This document shows positions 27,396 to 36,214 of a stretch of 64,000 nt of DNA, in pieces (position 1 is the stretch's first letter; each line of letters begins with the position of its first letter). The DNA is taken from positions 40,634 through 104,633 of the forward strand of contig NZ_JADBGG010000016.1 in the NCBI RefSeq assembly GCF_014873765.1, in the 5' to 3' direction. The notes under the pieces were generated by a model. That model made no database searches. It worked only from the letters and a program-made list of their open reading frames with translations, and had not been told where the DNA came from. The DNA comes from Desulfomicrobium macestii. GTDB lineage: Bacteria > Desulfobacterota > Desulfovibrionia > Desulfovibrionales > Desulfomicrobiaceae. A program made the translations under genes and the position numbers.

Positions 27396-27567
27396 GCCCG
27401 TTGTCGCCAGGGGTTTGAGGCGCGTCGGCTGTCTGACCGAACCAGGCATCGTTTGTTGAATCGTTGCCCAAGCGCTACCCGGACTTTGCGCCCTGTACGC
27501 AACGATTCAACTCTACGAGGCCGGAGAGGGAGTTCCGGCGGGTCTCAAACCCAAGGCGACAACGGGC
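27396..27567. repeat. Structured repeat element, copy 1 (nested covarying stems)
   Basis: Intergenic element between two convergent genes. Nested complementary arms: 27396-27408 (GCCCGTTGTCGCC) with 27555-27567; 27411-27419 (GGGTTTGAG) with 27544-27552; 27456-27467 (TTGAATCGTTGC) with 27499-27510. A side hairpin pairs GCCGGA (27520-27525) with TCCGGC (27534-27539). Copy 2 lies at 63765-63906. The unpaired blocks CATCGTTTGTTG and CAACTCTACGAGGCCG are identical, and the stems differ by compensating changes. This points to a mobile REP/MITE-like element or a structured RNA family. Confidence 0.8.
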
Positions 27568-27606
27568 CGCGTACCGCAAATTATAATGAAAGGATTTGAA
27601 TCGATT

Positions 27607-29049
27607 TCAATCCCGAAATCGCGCAGCGCTTTCGCCCATGCGCAAAAGGATTTTCTGAAGGGCCACGCGGGACAGGCCCGAGACGCGGGCCGCTTCGGAC
27701 ACGTTGCCTTTGGTCTGGGCCAAAAGCTCGTTTACGTAGGAGTGGGTGAATGCCGCCACGGCCTCGGCCTTGGCGTTCTTGTAGGGTTCCAGCGCGGTTT
27801 CGCCTCCGCCCAGGCTCTTGCCCATGGGCACGGGCAGACATCCGCCCTGCTGCACCATGCGCAGCAGATTCATGTCTACCCGCTCCGTGGTGGCGAAAAC
27901 GGTCAGACGGCGCACGAAATTCTGCAACTCACGCACGTTGCCGGGCCAGGAGTGAGTGGCCATCCAGTGCATGACCTCCGGATCGACCTGTTTTTCGGCC
28001 AGCCCCATCTCGCGGCAGGCCGCCCGGAAGAAGTGCCCGGCCAAAAGCGGAATGTCCTCGGCCCTTTCGCGCAAGGGCGGCAGGGTTATGGTCAGCACGT
28101 TCAACCGATAATACAGATCCTCGCGAAAGGTCTTGGCCTGAATGGCGGCTTCAAGGTTCTGATTGGTGGAGGCGACCACGCGCACATCCACGCGTGAGGA
28201 TCTGTTCGATCCCACCGGCCGAACCTCCCCGTCCTGCATGACCCGCAGCAGCTTGGTCTGGACCGCCGGGGAAATGTCCCCGATTTCGTCCAGATGGATG
28301 GTCCCCTTGTCGGCGGCGGCAAAGAGCCCCTTGTGGTCGCGGTCGGCCCCGGTAAAGGCGCCCTTGACGTGGCCGAAGAGTTCGCTTTCGAGCAGATTCT
28401 CGGGAATGGAAGGACAGTTCACCGCCAGAAAGGGCCGGGAAGCCCGTGCGCCGAGATGGTGCACCATGCGGGCCACCAGCTCCTTGCCGGTGCCAGATTC
28501 GCCCCGGACCAGCACCGTGTATTCGGACTGGGCCACGGCCGCGATGGTGCGCTTGAGCTGCCGCATGGCCGCGCCTTCTCCGACCAGCTCCCCGCCGCAT
28601 TCCTTGCTGGCCAGGATCTGGCGCAGACGATTGTTTTCCTCCAGCAGCCTGCTTCGCTCCAGTCCCTTCTCCACCACACGGAAGAGCTGTTCCGGCTCGA
28701 TGGGCTTGGTCAGAAAATCATAGGCACCGGCCCGCAGGGCCTCCACCGCCGTCTCAATGGTCCCGTAGGCGGTGAGCACGACCATGCTCAGGTCCGGCAG
28801 CAGGCCAAGGGCCTGGGACAAAAGCTGCAATCCGGTCATCTCGGGCATGCGCAAATCCGTGATCATGAGCTGCGCGGGTTTCGCCGACAGGGCTTGCAGA
28901 GCCTCGGCTCCGCTATGCACGGCCACCACGTCGAGGCACGGAAAATGACCTCCGACAAGCCTGGCCAGTCCGCGTGCGAAATCAACTTCGTCGTCGACAA
29001 TGACGACCCGTGCTCCCGTGACAATGCCGGCTGAATCCATGACTTCCAT
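27607..29049 (-). CDS. NtrC-family sigma-54 response regulator
   Basis: Activator of 480 aa: receiver about 12-128 with MITDLRMPEMTG as phosphoacceptor region, AAA+ with GESGTGKE, an intact sigma-54 loop GAFTGADRDHKG, TIHLDEIGDI as Walker B, and a C-terminal Fis-type HTH (VSEAARVSGLSRVALQKIL). The ATG at 29049 is chosen over the in-frame TTG at 29055 because AGGAAGGA lies at the right distance. It starts three bases after the end of the heme-binding kinase gene, its evident partner. A sigma-54 promoter stands upstream of the YeiH gene in the same cluster, a likely target. Confidence 0.92.
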   Translation of the reverse strand: MEVMDSAGIVTGARVVIVDDEVDFARGLARLVGGHFPCLDVVAVHSGAEALQALSAKPAQLMITDLRMPEMTGLQLLSQALGLLPDLSMVVLTAYGTIETAVEALRAGAYDFLTKPIEPEQLFRVVEKGLERSRLLEENNRLRQILASKECGGELVGEGAAMRQLKRTIAAVAQSEYTVLVRGESGTGKELVARMVHHLGARASRPFLAVNCPSIPENLLESELFGHVKGAFTGADRDHKGLFAAADKGTIHLDEIGDISPAVQTKLLRVMQDGEVRPVGSNRSSRVDVRVVASTNQNLEAAIQAKTFREDLYYRLNVLTITLPPLRERAEDIPLLAGHFFRAACREMGLAEKQVDPEVMHWMATHSWPGNVRELQNFVRRLTVFATTERVDMNLLRMVQQGGCLPVPMGKSLGGGETALEPYKNAKAEAVAAFTHSYVNELLAQTKGNVSEAARVSGLSRVALQKILLRMGESAARFRD

Positions 29050-29051
29050 GC

Positions 29052-31493
29052 TCAATCCTTCCTCTGGTGCGCAGTATCCGATTCCAGGTCATCGATTCCA
29101 GACGGCAGGAGCACGACAAAGCGCGCGCCGCCGAGGTCCGAATGCTCGACAAAGACTTCTCCGCCCACGTCCCTGACCATGCCGTAGACCACGGCCAGGC
29201 CCAGTCCAGTCCCGGCGCCGATGGCCTTGGTCGAATAAAAGGGATCGAAAATATGCGGCGCATCCGCCGCCGAAACGCCCGGACCGTTATCCTCCACCAC
29301 GATGGCCACCCGCCCAGCCTTGGGCGCGACCCGAACCACTATCTCGCCATCCTCCTCCCCGACCGCGTCGAGGGCGTTGATGACCAGGTTGCTGAGCACC
29401 TGCTCCAGCTCACCGATACCCATGCGCACGGGCAGAGGCCGATCTGGTTGTTCCACAGTCAAGTGCGCCCTCTTCTTGGCGGCCTGCACGGAAAAAACCT
29501 CGGACACGGACACGGCAACGCCGCAGGCATCCGCCGTGCCCGACCCGGCAGCCTTGGGGCGGGCAAAATTGAGAAGCTCCTGAAGCACTCTCTGCGCCTG
29601 CCTGGTGTGGCGCTCGATTATGTTCAGGTCCGAAGCCTGCTGCGGATCGGAGATCGTCTGGCGGAGCAACCCCGCATAGCAGAGGATGACCCCGAGCGGG
29701 TTGTTGATCTCATGCGCCAGGCCCGCCGTGAGCTTGCCTACGGTCGCCATCTTCTCCGAATGCCAGACCTGGGAACGCATGCGCTTCTCCATGGTGGTCT
29801 CGCGCACATAGACAACCACGCGGTCCGTCTGCCCGTCGGAACTGCGCACCGGGTACATCGAAAGTGAAAACGACCTGCCTCCGGGCAGCTCGACTTCGCG
29901 CAGATCCGGCGCCCCGCCGCGAATGGCGTCAACCATCGGACAAGGATGGGACAACGGATCGAAAAAGATGGACAGCATGTTGCCGTCCGTGCGTTCACCG
30001 TCCGTCAGCTCCGAGGTCAGCTGGCGGGCGGCCTGGTTCACGGTCAACACGGCGCAGTTCGAGTCCATGAGCGCCAGCGGGTCGGTGATGCCTTCGACGA
30101 TGGTTTCGAGCACGTTCATCTGCCGCAGCAGGCTGTCGATGGCCGTCAGATTCTCCGCTGCCGTGCCGAGCTGACGACCGAGCGCCGTGAGTACCCGCTG
30201 ATCGTGCCGTGCCGCCTCTGCTTCGGTGTCCCAGTAGAGGCAAAGGATGCCCTCGGCATTTCCGGAGCTCGACTCCACCGGCACGAAAATCCTGGATCCC
30301 GATTGCAGGCAGGCGCTGCCGGTCAGCACTTCCACCATGTTCTCAGGCAACTCGGGAGCGGCGGACGACTCCGGCCAGACGTAGTAATTCCTGGAGACCA
30401 TGGTGCACACATAGGCGATGCTGCGCGCCCCGAAGCGTTTGCAGATCTGAGGCAGGGCCAGGCTCCAGAGTTCCGAACGCGAACCGCTGCGGCGCATGTC
30501 CTCCAGCAGGCGCACAAAGAGATGCACGTCTGCCTGCCGGGCTTCGGCCTCATGGGAAAGGGCCTCGGTGCGATCATCGACCATCTTGCGCAGATTCTCC
30601 GCATAATCCTGGAGCTGGTGGCGGACCTCGAAGAGATGATTGCCCATCTGCTCCATGCCTTCGACCAGTTCCTCGATCTCGTCGCCCTGCTCCAGCTTGT
30701 GCAGGAGCTCGGAGCCTTCCGCATCGACCACGTTGCGTCTGAAAACGCTGTTGAGGCGTTTGAGATTGTTGACCACCAGAACCCGGAACAGAAAATTTGT
30801 CGCTGAAAAAAACAGCAGCGCGCCAAAGGCGAAAAAGGCGAAGTAGGTCAGGATGGTCTGCTGCACGCGCCCGACACTGCTCTGCACGGAGATGCCCACG
30901 AAATCGACCCCGGCGATGGAGTTCTCCTCCTTGCCGAAACCCCGCCCCCCGTACAGGGACAAAAGCTCCGGCGGAGCATCCTCGGGCTTGCCGTGGCAAT
31001 ACATGCACCCTTCCTCGAAACGCACGGCACGGACTTTCAGAAAATATTTTTCCCCGTCCATGGTCTTGTACCCCTGCCACAGCTCCTGCTCGGGATTGGC
31101 CCTGAAATAGCGGATCAGTTCCCGTTCGTGCGTGTTGGCTTCGTAAGCGGGGTTGCGTGCGTCGATGGCCACGCGGCGATAGATGGTGCCGCCGTGATCG
31201 TCGTTGATCGGCGCCATGATGGTTCGGGAAATGTAGGATGAGGACATGGCCTCGATGATGAACGAAGCGGGCAGGCGCTCGTACATGGCCGGGCGCAGGA
31301 TGTCGCGCACGTAGTGCTGGATGGAGTCCACATGGGTGAAGATGAGCAGGGCCTTGTCCCGCACCTCCTCCTCGAGGACATTTTTCATGTGTAGATAAAA
31401 ACCGACGGAAAAAACGATGCCCAGAACAATGGAGGCGACCAAAAGCCCGGAAACAAATTTGGTCTGTATCTTTGATGGCTTGAGAAGGTGCAT
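29052..31493 (-). CDS. Sensor histidine kinase with periplasmic c-heme (CxxCH) sensor domain
   Basis: Protein of 813 aa. Membrane segment about 15-36; periplasmic domain about 38-205 resembling the DUF3365/Tll0287 type and containing one CMYCH motif (Cys163, Cys166, His167), which should bind heme c covalently; second membrane segment about 215-240; HAMP-like region; coiled coil; a GAF-like region about 330-450; PAS about 460-580; HisKA with AGLAHEINNPLGV; HATPase with EDNGPGVSAAD and GAGTGLGLAVV. The heme suggests redox or gas sensing outside the membrane. The downstream gene is its sigma-54 response regulator. Start at 31493 has an AGGCGAG site. Ligand unknown. Confidence 0.88.
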   Translation of the reverse strand: MHLLKPSKIQTKFVSGLLVASIVLGIVFSVGFYLHMKNVLEEEVRDKALLIFTHVDSIQHYVRDILRPAMYERLPASFIIEAMSSSYISRTIMAPINDDHGGTIYRRVAIDARNPAYEANTHERELIRYFRANPEQELWQGYKTMDGEKYFLKVRAVRFEEGCMYCHGKPEDAPPELLSLYGGRGFGKEENSIAGVDFVGISVQSSVGRVQQTILTYFAFFAFGALLFFSATNFLFRVLVVNNLKRLNSVFRRNVVDAEGSELLHKLEQGDEIEELVEGMEQMGNHLFEVRHQLQDYAENLRKMVDDRTEALSHEAEARQADVHLFVRLLEDMRRSGSRSELWSLALPQICKRFGARSIAYVCTMVSRNYYVWPESSAAPELPENMVEVLTGSACLQSGSRIFVPVESSSGNAEGILCLYWDTEAEAARHDQRVLTALGRQLGTAAENLTAIDSLLRQMNVLETIVEGITDPLALMDSNCAVLTVNQAARQLTSELTDGERTDGNMLSIFFDPLSHPCPMVDAIRGGAPDLREVELPGGRSFSLSMYPVRSSDGQTDRVVVYVRETTMEKRMRSQVWHSEKMATVGKLTAGLAHEINNPLGVILCYAGLLRQTISDPQQASDLNIIERHTRQAQRVLQELLNFARPKAAGSGTADACGVAVSVSEVFSVQAAKKRAHLTVEQPDRPLPVRMGIGELEQVLSNLVINALDAVGEEDGEIVVRVAPKAGRVAIVVEDNGPGVSAADAPHIFDPFYSTKAIGAGTGLGLAVVYGMVRDVGGEVFVEHSDLGGARFVVLLPSGIDDLESDTAHQRKD

Positions 31494-31697
31494 GGGCTCG
31501 CCTGAAATTGATGCTTCCCGTGGCGGTGGAAACGTGTGTGAAGTGGATGAAGATGCGTTCGCTCAGACTGTCGGCAAGACCAAATCAAAAAAGGGCACCA
31601 TAGAAATCATTAGTGTTCTAACGTCCTCCAATCAAGACCTGAAACCGTTCGGCTGCTCCTGATCTGAGCACATTTCCCCCAAAGAGAGGCGCCTCGA

Positions 31698-31931
31698 CTA
31701 TTTTTCCTCCAGGGCAAAACGCAGGTAATCCTCTCCTTCCTTCACCTGTGCAACATCCGTGTAGTAATAACGGGTCGGATCGATGCCGTTGTCGTCCAGA
31801 TATGAGGACATGCGGCTCAGAACACCACAGGAGTTGGTCAAAAAAGGCAGGAACAGGTAGACGAAGGCCAGGGCGGCGCCCATGGTCAGAACGAAATTCT
31901 TCAATCTTACGGGCAGGCTTTTTTCAGTCAT
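31698..31931 (-). CDS. Small single-span membrane protein
   Basis: Protein of 77 aa beginning MTEKSLPVRLKNFVLT, with one membrane helix (about 15-35) and a polar tail containing DPTRYYYTDVAQVKEGEDYL. The start has an AGGA site. It follows the YeiH-type transporter gene after a hairpin that could reduce readthrough, so it may be an accessory subunit made at lower level. I do not recognise the family. Confidence 0.65.
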   Translation of the reverse strand: MTEKSLPVRLKNFVLTMGAALAFVYLFLPFLTNSCGVLSRMSSYLDDNGIDPTRYYYTDVAQVKEGEDYLRFALEEK

Positions 31932-31948
31932 GACGATACGTCCTTAAA

Positions 31949-31973
31949 AGCCGGGAGGAAGATCCTCCCGGCT
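31949..31973 (-). terminator. Intrinsic terminator/attenuator after the YeiH-type gene
   Basis: An 11-bp perfect stem AGCCGGGAGGA / TCCTCCCGGCT with a 3-base loop, followed on the minus strand by TTTTAA. It lies between the transporter stop and the start of the 77-aa gene. The plus strand has a longer T-run. Confidence 0.7.
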
Positions 31974-31988
31974 GTTTTTCGAGACAAT

Positions 31989-33731
31989 TTAGATCTTGGC
32001 CGTGATTTCGGGGAAGACCACGTAGAACATGAGGTAGGCCATGGCCAGAGTCAAGACAAGATTGAGGCTTTGACCGCAGACATACAGGATGAGCGGCTTG
32101 CCGCCCTTGAAGTACTTGGCCAGCTCGCGGAAGTTGGTGGACAGGCCGATGGCCGCAAAGGACAGGGCGAAGAACCAGCCACGCAGAAGCCTGGTGCCGC
32201 CGCGGACGATGCCGTGATCCACGACCGCGCCGCCAAGATCCTTGCCCATGCCCTGATCCAGGATGGAGAAGATGATGGAGGCGGCGATGAAGCCGAGCAC
32301 GAACTTCGGAAAACGATGCCAAATCTCTCCTGCGCCAACGGTCTTGCCGGCCACGCAGTCAACCTTCGTGCACCAGTACACTGCTATGCAGAATGCGGTC
32401 ACGCCGATCATGACGTTCTGGATCATCTTGATGGTCGCGGCCACGTACATGGCCTTCTGGCCCAGGAACGCGCCAGCCGCGGCCACCGCGCCGGTGGAGT
32501 CGATGGTGCCGCCCATCCAGGCGCCGCCCAGAACTTCCGGGATGCCGACAGCCTTGATGAAGGCAGGCATGGCGATCATCATGATGGCGGTGAAGACCAG
32601 GGACAGACCGATGGACAGTGTCAGCTCTTCCTTCTTGGCCCGGCAGGCTGCCGCAGCGGCGATGGCGGCGGAGGTGCCGCACACGGACATGTCGGCGGAG
32701 ATGACGACGTTAAGCGTCTTGGAGGGCATCTTCAGCACCTTCTGGCCGAAGATGTAGGTGCACACGAGCACGACGGGGGTGACTACCCAGGCCACGAAAA
32801 TGCCGGGTGTGCCGATGGCCACGATCTTGTTGAAGAGCACTTCCGCGCCCAGAAGAACAAGGCCGGTCTTGATGAAAAATTCGACTTCACAAGCCGGAAG
32901 GACCCATTTGGGAGTGCCCACGGTGTTGGCTATGACCATGCCCAGAAGCACGCCCCAGGCTTCGGCGCCAAAACCGTACTGCTTGGAAATGGCCTGCCCG
33001 CCGAGAATGTACGCCAGGACGGCGACCAGAAAGACAATCACGAAACCCTGCAGGAACGCAGGCGCGCTCTTGCCCATCATGGCAATGCCCGCACCGAAGA
33101 TCAGCGCGATGAATATGCACAGGCCGATGAGGGACGGAATGTAGTTGTAGGGCTTGTTTTCGACCTTCTTCTTGGCATCCCCGGCAGCCTTGTGCGCGTC
33201 GCGCCACTCGGAAATCTTGGCCGCGGCCTCGTCATTGAGAGCCTGGTTCTGGAAGGATGCGCCGGCCGCAGCCTCTTCCGCGGCCACGGCAGCGGCGAGT
33301 GCCACTTCAAGCTTGCCCTTGGCCTCTTCGTATTTAGGCATGGCCTTCTCGTTGAGCGCCTTGGCCTGGGATTCGGAGCGGATCAGGGAATCCATGGGGT
33401 TGGTCTTCCAGGAACCTGGCGTCTTGGTCCAGTGGGATGCGAACTTGCCGAAGGCGGAACTGGAACCCTTGAGCTTGCCCTTGGCGTCCTGGGCATTGTG
33501 CCAGGCGATGGTCTTGAACGGAGCCTTGGCCAGTTCAGCTTCCTGGATCTGGTTTGCGGTGGCGATCTTCTCGGCAAACTCCGCCTTGGGCCCAAAGGTC
33601 GTGTACGCAAGGATACATACGGCAATGATGATAAAACCGAGCCAGATGGCCAGAAAGTCCTCTTTCTTCCACAAATCCGACCACTGGCTTTTCCCGTGGT
33701 CGATGACGACGCTGCTGCTTTCTTCAGACAT
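31989..33731 (-). CDS. YeiH-family (UPF0324) putative sulfate/anion exporter, enlarged
   Basis: Polytopic transporter of 580 aa. The C-terminal 380 residues carry the YeiH family's signature segments [19 protein letters not shown] and [18 protein letters not shown] plus about ten membrane helices. It is much longer than the roughly 350 aa typical of E. coli YeiH: after a first membrane helix (about 31-50) there is an inserted region of some 140 residues, alanine- and lysine-rich and probably helical, before the second helix near 195. A sigma-54 promoter is present 67 bases upstream. The neighbouring heme-sensing kinase and sigma-54 activator probably control it. Substrate not determinable; sulfur oxyanions are suggested for the family. 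Confidence 0.85.
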   Translation of the reverse strand: MSEESSSVVIDHGKSQWSDLWKKEDFLAIWLGFIIIAVCILAYTTFGPKAEFAEKIATANQIQEAELAKAPFKTIAWHNAQDAKGKLKGSSSAFGKFASHWTKTPGSWKTNPMDSLIRSESQAKALNEKAMPKYEEAKGKLEVALAAAVAAEEAAAGASFQNQALNDEAAAKISEWRDAHKAAGDAKKKVENKPYNYIPSLIGLCIFIALIFGAGIAMMGKSAPAFLQGFVIVFLVAVLAYILGGQAISKQYGFGAEAWGVLLGMVIANTVGTPKWVLPACEVEFFIKTGLVLLGAEVLFNKIVAIGTPGIFVAWVVTPVVLVCTYIFGQKVLKMPSKTLNVVISADMSVCGTSAAIAAAAACRAKKEELTLSIGLSLVFTAIMMIAMPAFIKAVGIPEVLGGAWMGGTIDSTGAVAAAGAFLGQKAMYVAATIKMIQNVMIGVTAFCIAVYWCTKVDCVAGKTVGAGEIWHRFPKFVLGFIAASIIFSILDQGMGKDLGGAVVDHGIVRGGTRLLRGWFFALSFAAIGLSTNFRELAKYFKGGKPLILYVCGQSLNLVLTLAMAYLMFYVVFPEITAKI

Positions 33732-33797
33732 GGGTTTTTCTTCCTCCTCGATGATTATGAAGCGTTCTCTCGCCGGTTATTTTGACGATGAAGGCAG

Positions 33798-33813
33798 AGC
33801 AAAAGCCCTGCCA
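33798..33813 (-). promoter_or_regulatory. Sigma-54 promoter of the YeiH-type gene
   Basis: On the minus strand the sequence TGGCAGGGCTTTTGCT matches the -24/-12 consensus TGGCAC-N5-TTGCA/T with the exact spacing. It lies 67 bases from the start codon at 33731. No clear activator palindrome was identified upstream. Confidence 0.75.
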
Positions 33814-33966
33814 TGTCTGCAAGAAAAATGAGACATCATGATTTCAACATGTTACAATTTCGTACTTAAAAAAAAGCGCAAAGCACGATTTACACTGCCA
33901 ACACAAGTTAGCACCACAAACTTCAAGAGCTGCATCCTTCAGCCGTCTAAAATTTTACAAAAGGAT

Positions 33967-34006
33967 AAAAAAAGGCGTGGTCGTTCGGGAGGAACGCCAC
34001 GCCTTT
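33967..34006 (-). terminator. Intrinsic terminator after mlaA
   Basis: AAAAGGCGTGG pairs with CCACGCCTTTT, with inner CGTTC/GAACG pairing and a GGGAG loop. On the minus strand it is followed by a run of T residues, correctly placed downstream of the mlaA stop at 34029. The remaining 33814-33966 stretch is AT-rich non-coding sequence upstream of the YeiH-type gene. Confidence 0.85.
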
Positions 34007-34028
34007 TCAAGGCAGCGGGAAAAAAAAA

Positions 34029-34784
34029 CTACTTCTCGATGTCGAGTTCGCGCTTCTTGGAATAGATGAAGCGCACCAACTGGTACTCGAAGGGGCTTCC
34101 TGTCTCGTAATAGCGAAACTTGACCTGATGCCGCGCATCGACAGCCTTGACCCCGTAAACGCCGGTGGACACCGACTCGCGCGCAATCCAGCTCATGTCC
34201 TGGAAGAGGCCGTACGATGGGTTAATGGTCATGGCCGCGTCCACGAACACGCCTCCCGTGTCGCGCACTCCGGAGGGCCCGAACACGGGGAGCACCAGAT
34301 ACGGACCGGGGGGGACGCCCCAGAAGCCCAGGGTCTGTCCGAAATCCTCGTTTTCCTGCGGGATGCCTCCATTGCCGAGCACGTCGATGATGCCTCCCAG
34401 GCCGATGGTCGTGTTGAAGACAAAGCGGCCCAGCGAGACCGAAGCCTTTTTGGCCTTGCCTTGCAGGACAGAGTTCACAAAAATCGGTATTTCTTTCAAG
34501 TTATTAAAAATATTGGAAACACCCTGTTGAACGCTATCCGGCAGGATCGCCTCGTAGGTGCGGACCACTGGCAGATAGACGTAGCGGTCAAGCTGGGCGT
34601 TGAAGTGGTACATGTTACGGTTGAATCCCTCCCAGGGATCATGGACCTGAAAATGCCGCTCCAGGGTCGGGTCCTCGGGCAGGCCGCGATGTACGGGGGC
34701 CTGAAAAGGGCCGGGCTGATGCTGCCCGTTGGTGGCGCATCCGGCGGAGACGAAGAGGATGAGGCAGAGAAGAAATATGCGCAT
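34029..34784 (-). CDS. mlaA: MlaA (VacJ) outer-membrane phospholipid-transport lipoprotein
   Basis: Lipoprotein of 251 aa. Signal peptide with lipobox VSAGC near residue 16. The MlaA domain is clear from HDPWEGFNRNMYHFNAQLD, VNSVLQGK, FVFNTTIGLGGIIDV and the GFWGVPPGPYLVLPVFGPS segment. The family extracts misplaced phospholipids from the outer membrane's outer leaflet and works with MlaBCDEF, which is not in this window. A GTG at 34796 overlaps the upstream gene's stop; the ATG at 34784 gives a cleaner signal peptide and is preferred. Co-transcribed with the hydrolase gene upstream. Confidence 0.9.
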   Translation of the reverse strand: MRIFLLCLILFVSAGCATNGQHQPGPFQAPVHRGLPEDPTLERHFQVHDPWEGFNRNMYHFNAQLDRYVYLPVVRTYEAILPDSVQQGVSNIFNNLKEIPIFVNSVLQGKAKKASVSLGRFVFNTTIGLGGIIDVLGNGGIPQENEDFGQTLGFWGVPPGPYLVLPVFGPSGVRDTGGVFVDAAMTINPSYGLFQDMSWIARESVSTGVYGVKAVDARHQVKFRYYETGSPFEYQLVRFIYSKKRELDIEK

Positions 34785-34792
34785 GGTATGTC

Positions 34793-36088
34793 TCACTTGC
34801 GGAAAAAATCGAGCATGGCCGCGACATTGTCCCGATAACGGATATTGCCGCAGTGCCCCCCTGCCGGATAGAGTGTCAGACGGCCGTTGAACGTGCGTTT
34901 CAGAAAACCGAGGTTGTCGGGGGTCAGAATGGGGTCGTCGACATTGGTCATGACCGCGATGCTTGTGGACTCGCGCAGAAAAGGAGCGATGGATTCGAGG
35001 CTGCTGGCCGCCACGGCCCGTTCCCGGGTCATGGTCGGGTCCTTGAAGCCCAGGAACGGCAAAAGATACTCGTCCACATAATCCTCGAAACTCACGCCCA
35101 CGGCCGCATCCAGATAAGGCGACAGGGACTCGTTCTTCTCAATGACGTGCCCCCTTGGGGAGATGTACCCCGCCCCCGTGCACACGTCGCTGGTAAAGAC
35201 CATGGACGCAAGGGAGACGCGAAAAGCGACGCCAATGAGGATCTTGAGCTCCTTTTCGGAAATGGAGCGGCTCCCGTGCAATGCAAAAAGAAATTCGTCG
35301 CCGAAATTGACCTCGTCGCTACCGCGGTAGGCCGCCGAAAGATCGGAGACCAGATCGGCCACGACCCTTGCGGCCTCGGTCCGGTCGGCCACGTTGTCGG
35401 AGAGCAGGTGGTCGAGGATGGTGGCAGAGGTCAGCAGGCTGACCGCCGGATTGAGGAGCATCACCTTGTCGAATCCGAAACGCTTTTCGCGCGTGTCCAG
35501 CTCCGCCAGAAAAGCGGACTGTGTTCCGCCGAGGCTGTAACCGGTCAGGTTGTAGGAGGATATCCTGTCGCGGCCAATTTCGTTCACGATGGCGTCCATG
35601 CTCTGATACAGGTCAGCCACGTCGCGGGGAATGAACCCCGGAACCTGGGTCGTGGAGGCGCTGACCACAAAGTTCGGATACGTCGGCGATGACAGGCTGA
35701 CCACGTGGTACCCGGCCCGATGAAAGACCGCCTGCAGGAAGCGGCAGTTGGCCGAATCGTAGGAAGAGCCTGTCCCGGCAATGATGAACAGCAGCGGCGC
35801 CACGTCGCGTTGCAGGGCAACGGAGTACTGCAGGGTGTCGTCATACCAGAGGATTTCGGGCACCGGACGCTCATGCAGCAGGAGCTCCCTTTCGCGCACC
35901 GCGCCCAGATCACTCAACGGGTTGAGATCGCGCAACGAGGAGGGACGGATGGAGTCCAACGGAAATTCGTCCCGCGGCAGAGTGCCGAGCACGGTGGCCT
36001 CGTAAGGATTCTTGAACGGATATTCATAGGCACTGGCCGGCGCGAAGGCGGCCAGAACGAAAAGGCATAATAGCAGGGCGCGATGCAT
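34793..36088 (-). CDS. Secreted alpha/beta hydrolase
   Basis: Protein of 431 aa with a signal peptide (ALLLCLFVLAAFAPASA). Alpha/beta-hydrolase features: an oxyanion-region LLFIIAGTGSSYDS near 100, nucleophile elbow GYSLGG near 185-190, a candidate acid in TNVDDPILTPDNL and a candidate His in AGGHCG near 413. The ATG at 36088 (not the in-frame TTG six bases earlier) has GGAGG seven bases upstream. It directly precedes mlaA and probably acts in envelope lipid metabolism. The substrate is unknown. Confidence 0.75.
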   Translation of the reverse strand: MHRALLLCLFVLAAFAPASAYEYPFKNPYEATVLGTLPRDEFPLDSIRPSSLRDLNPLSDLGAVRERELLLHERPVPEILWYDDTLQYSVALQRDVAPLLFIIAGTGSSYDSANCRFLQAVFHRAGYHVVSLSSPTYPNFVVSASTTQVPGFIPRDVADLYQSMDAIVNEIGRDRISSYNLTGYSLGGTQSAFLAELDTREKRFGFDKVMLLNPAVSLLTSATILDHLLSDNVADRTEAARVVADLVSDLSAAYRGSDEVNFGDEFLFALHGSRSISEKELKILIGVAFRVSLASMVFTSDVCTGAGYISPRGHVIEKNESLSPYLDAAVGVSFEDYVDEYLLPFLGFKDPTMTRERAVAASSLESIAPFLRESTSIAVMTNVDDPILTPDNLGFLKRTFNGRLTLYPAGGHCGNIRYRDNVAAMLDFFRK

Positions 36089-36167
36089 GCGCAATCCTCC
36101 ACGGTGATGTATCCGGGATCACTAGCCAGTTGGAGGTGTGAGCGCAAGCTTTTGCACCGTAAATGAA

Positions 36168-36194
36168 AAGAGCGCCCGCAGGCGCCCTCTTGCA
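36168..36194 (-). terminator. Intrinsic terminator after phoU
   Basis: On the minus strand AGAGGGCGCC and GGCGCTCT form a hairpin with a one-base bulge, followed by TTTTC. It lies 21 bases after the phoU stop at 36215. Confidence 0.7.
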
Positions 36195-36214
36195 AATCAT
36201 GTACGTGTACCGGA

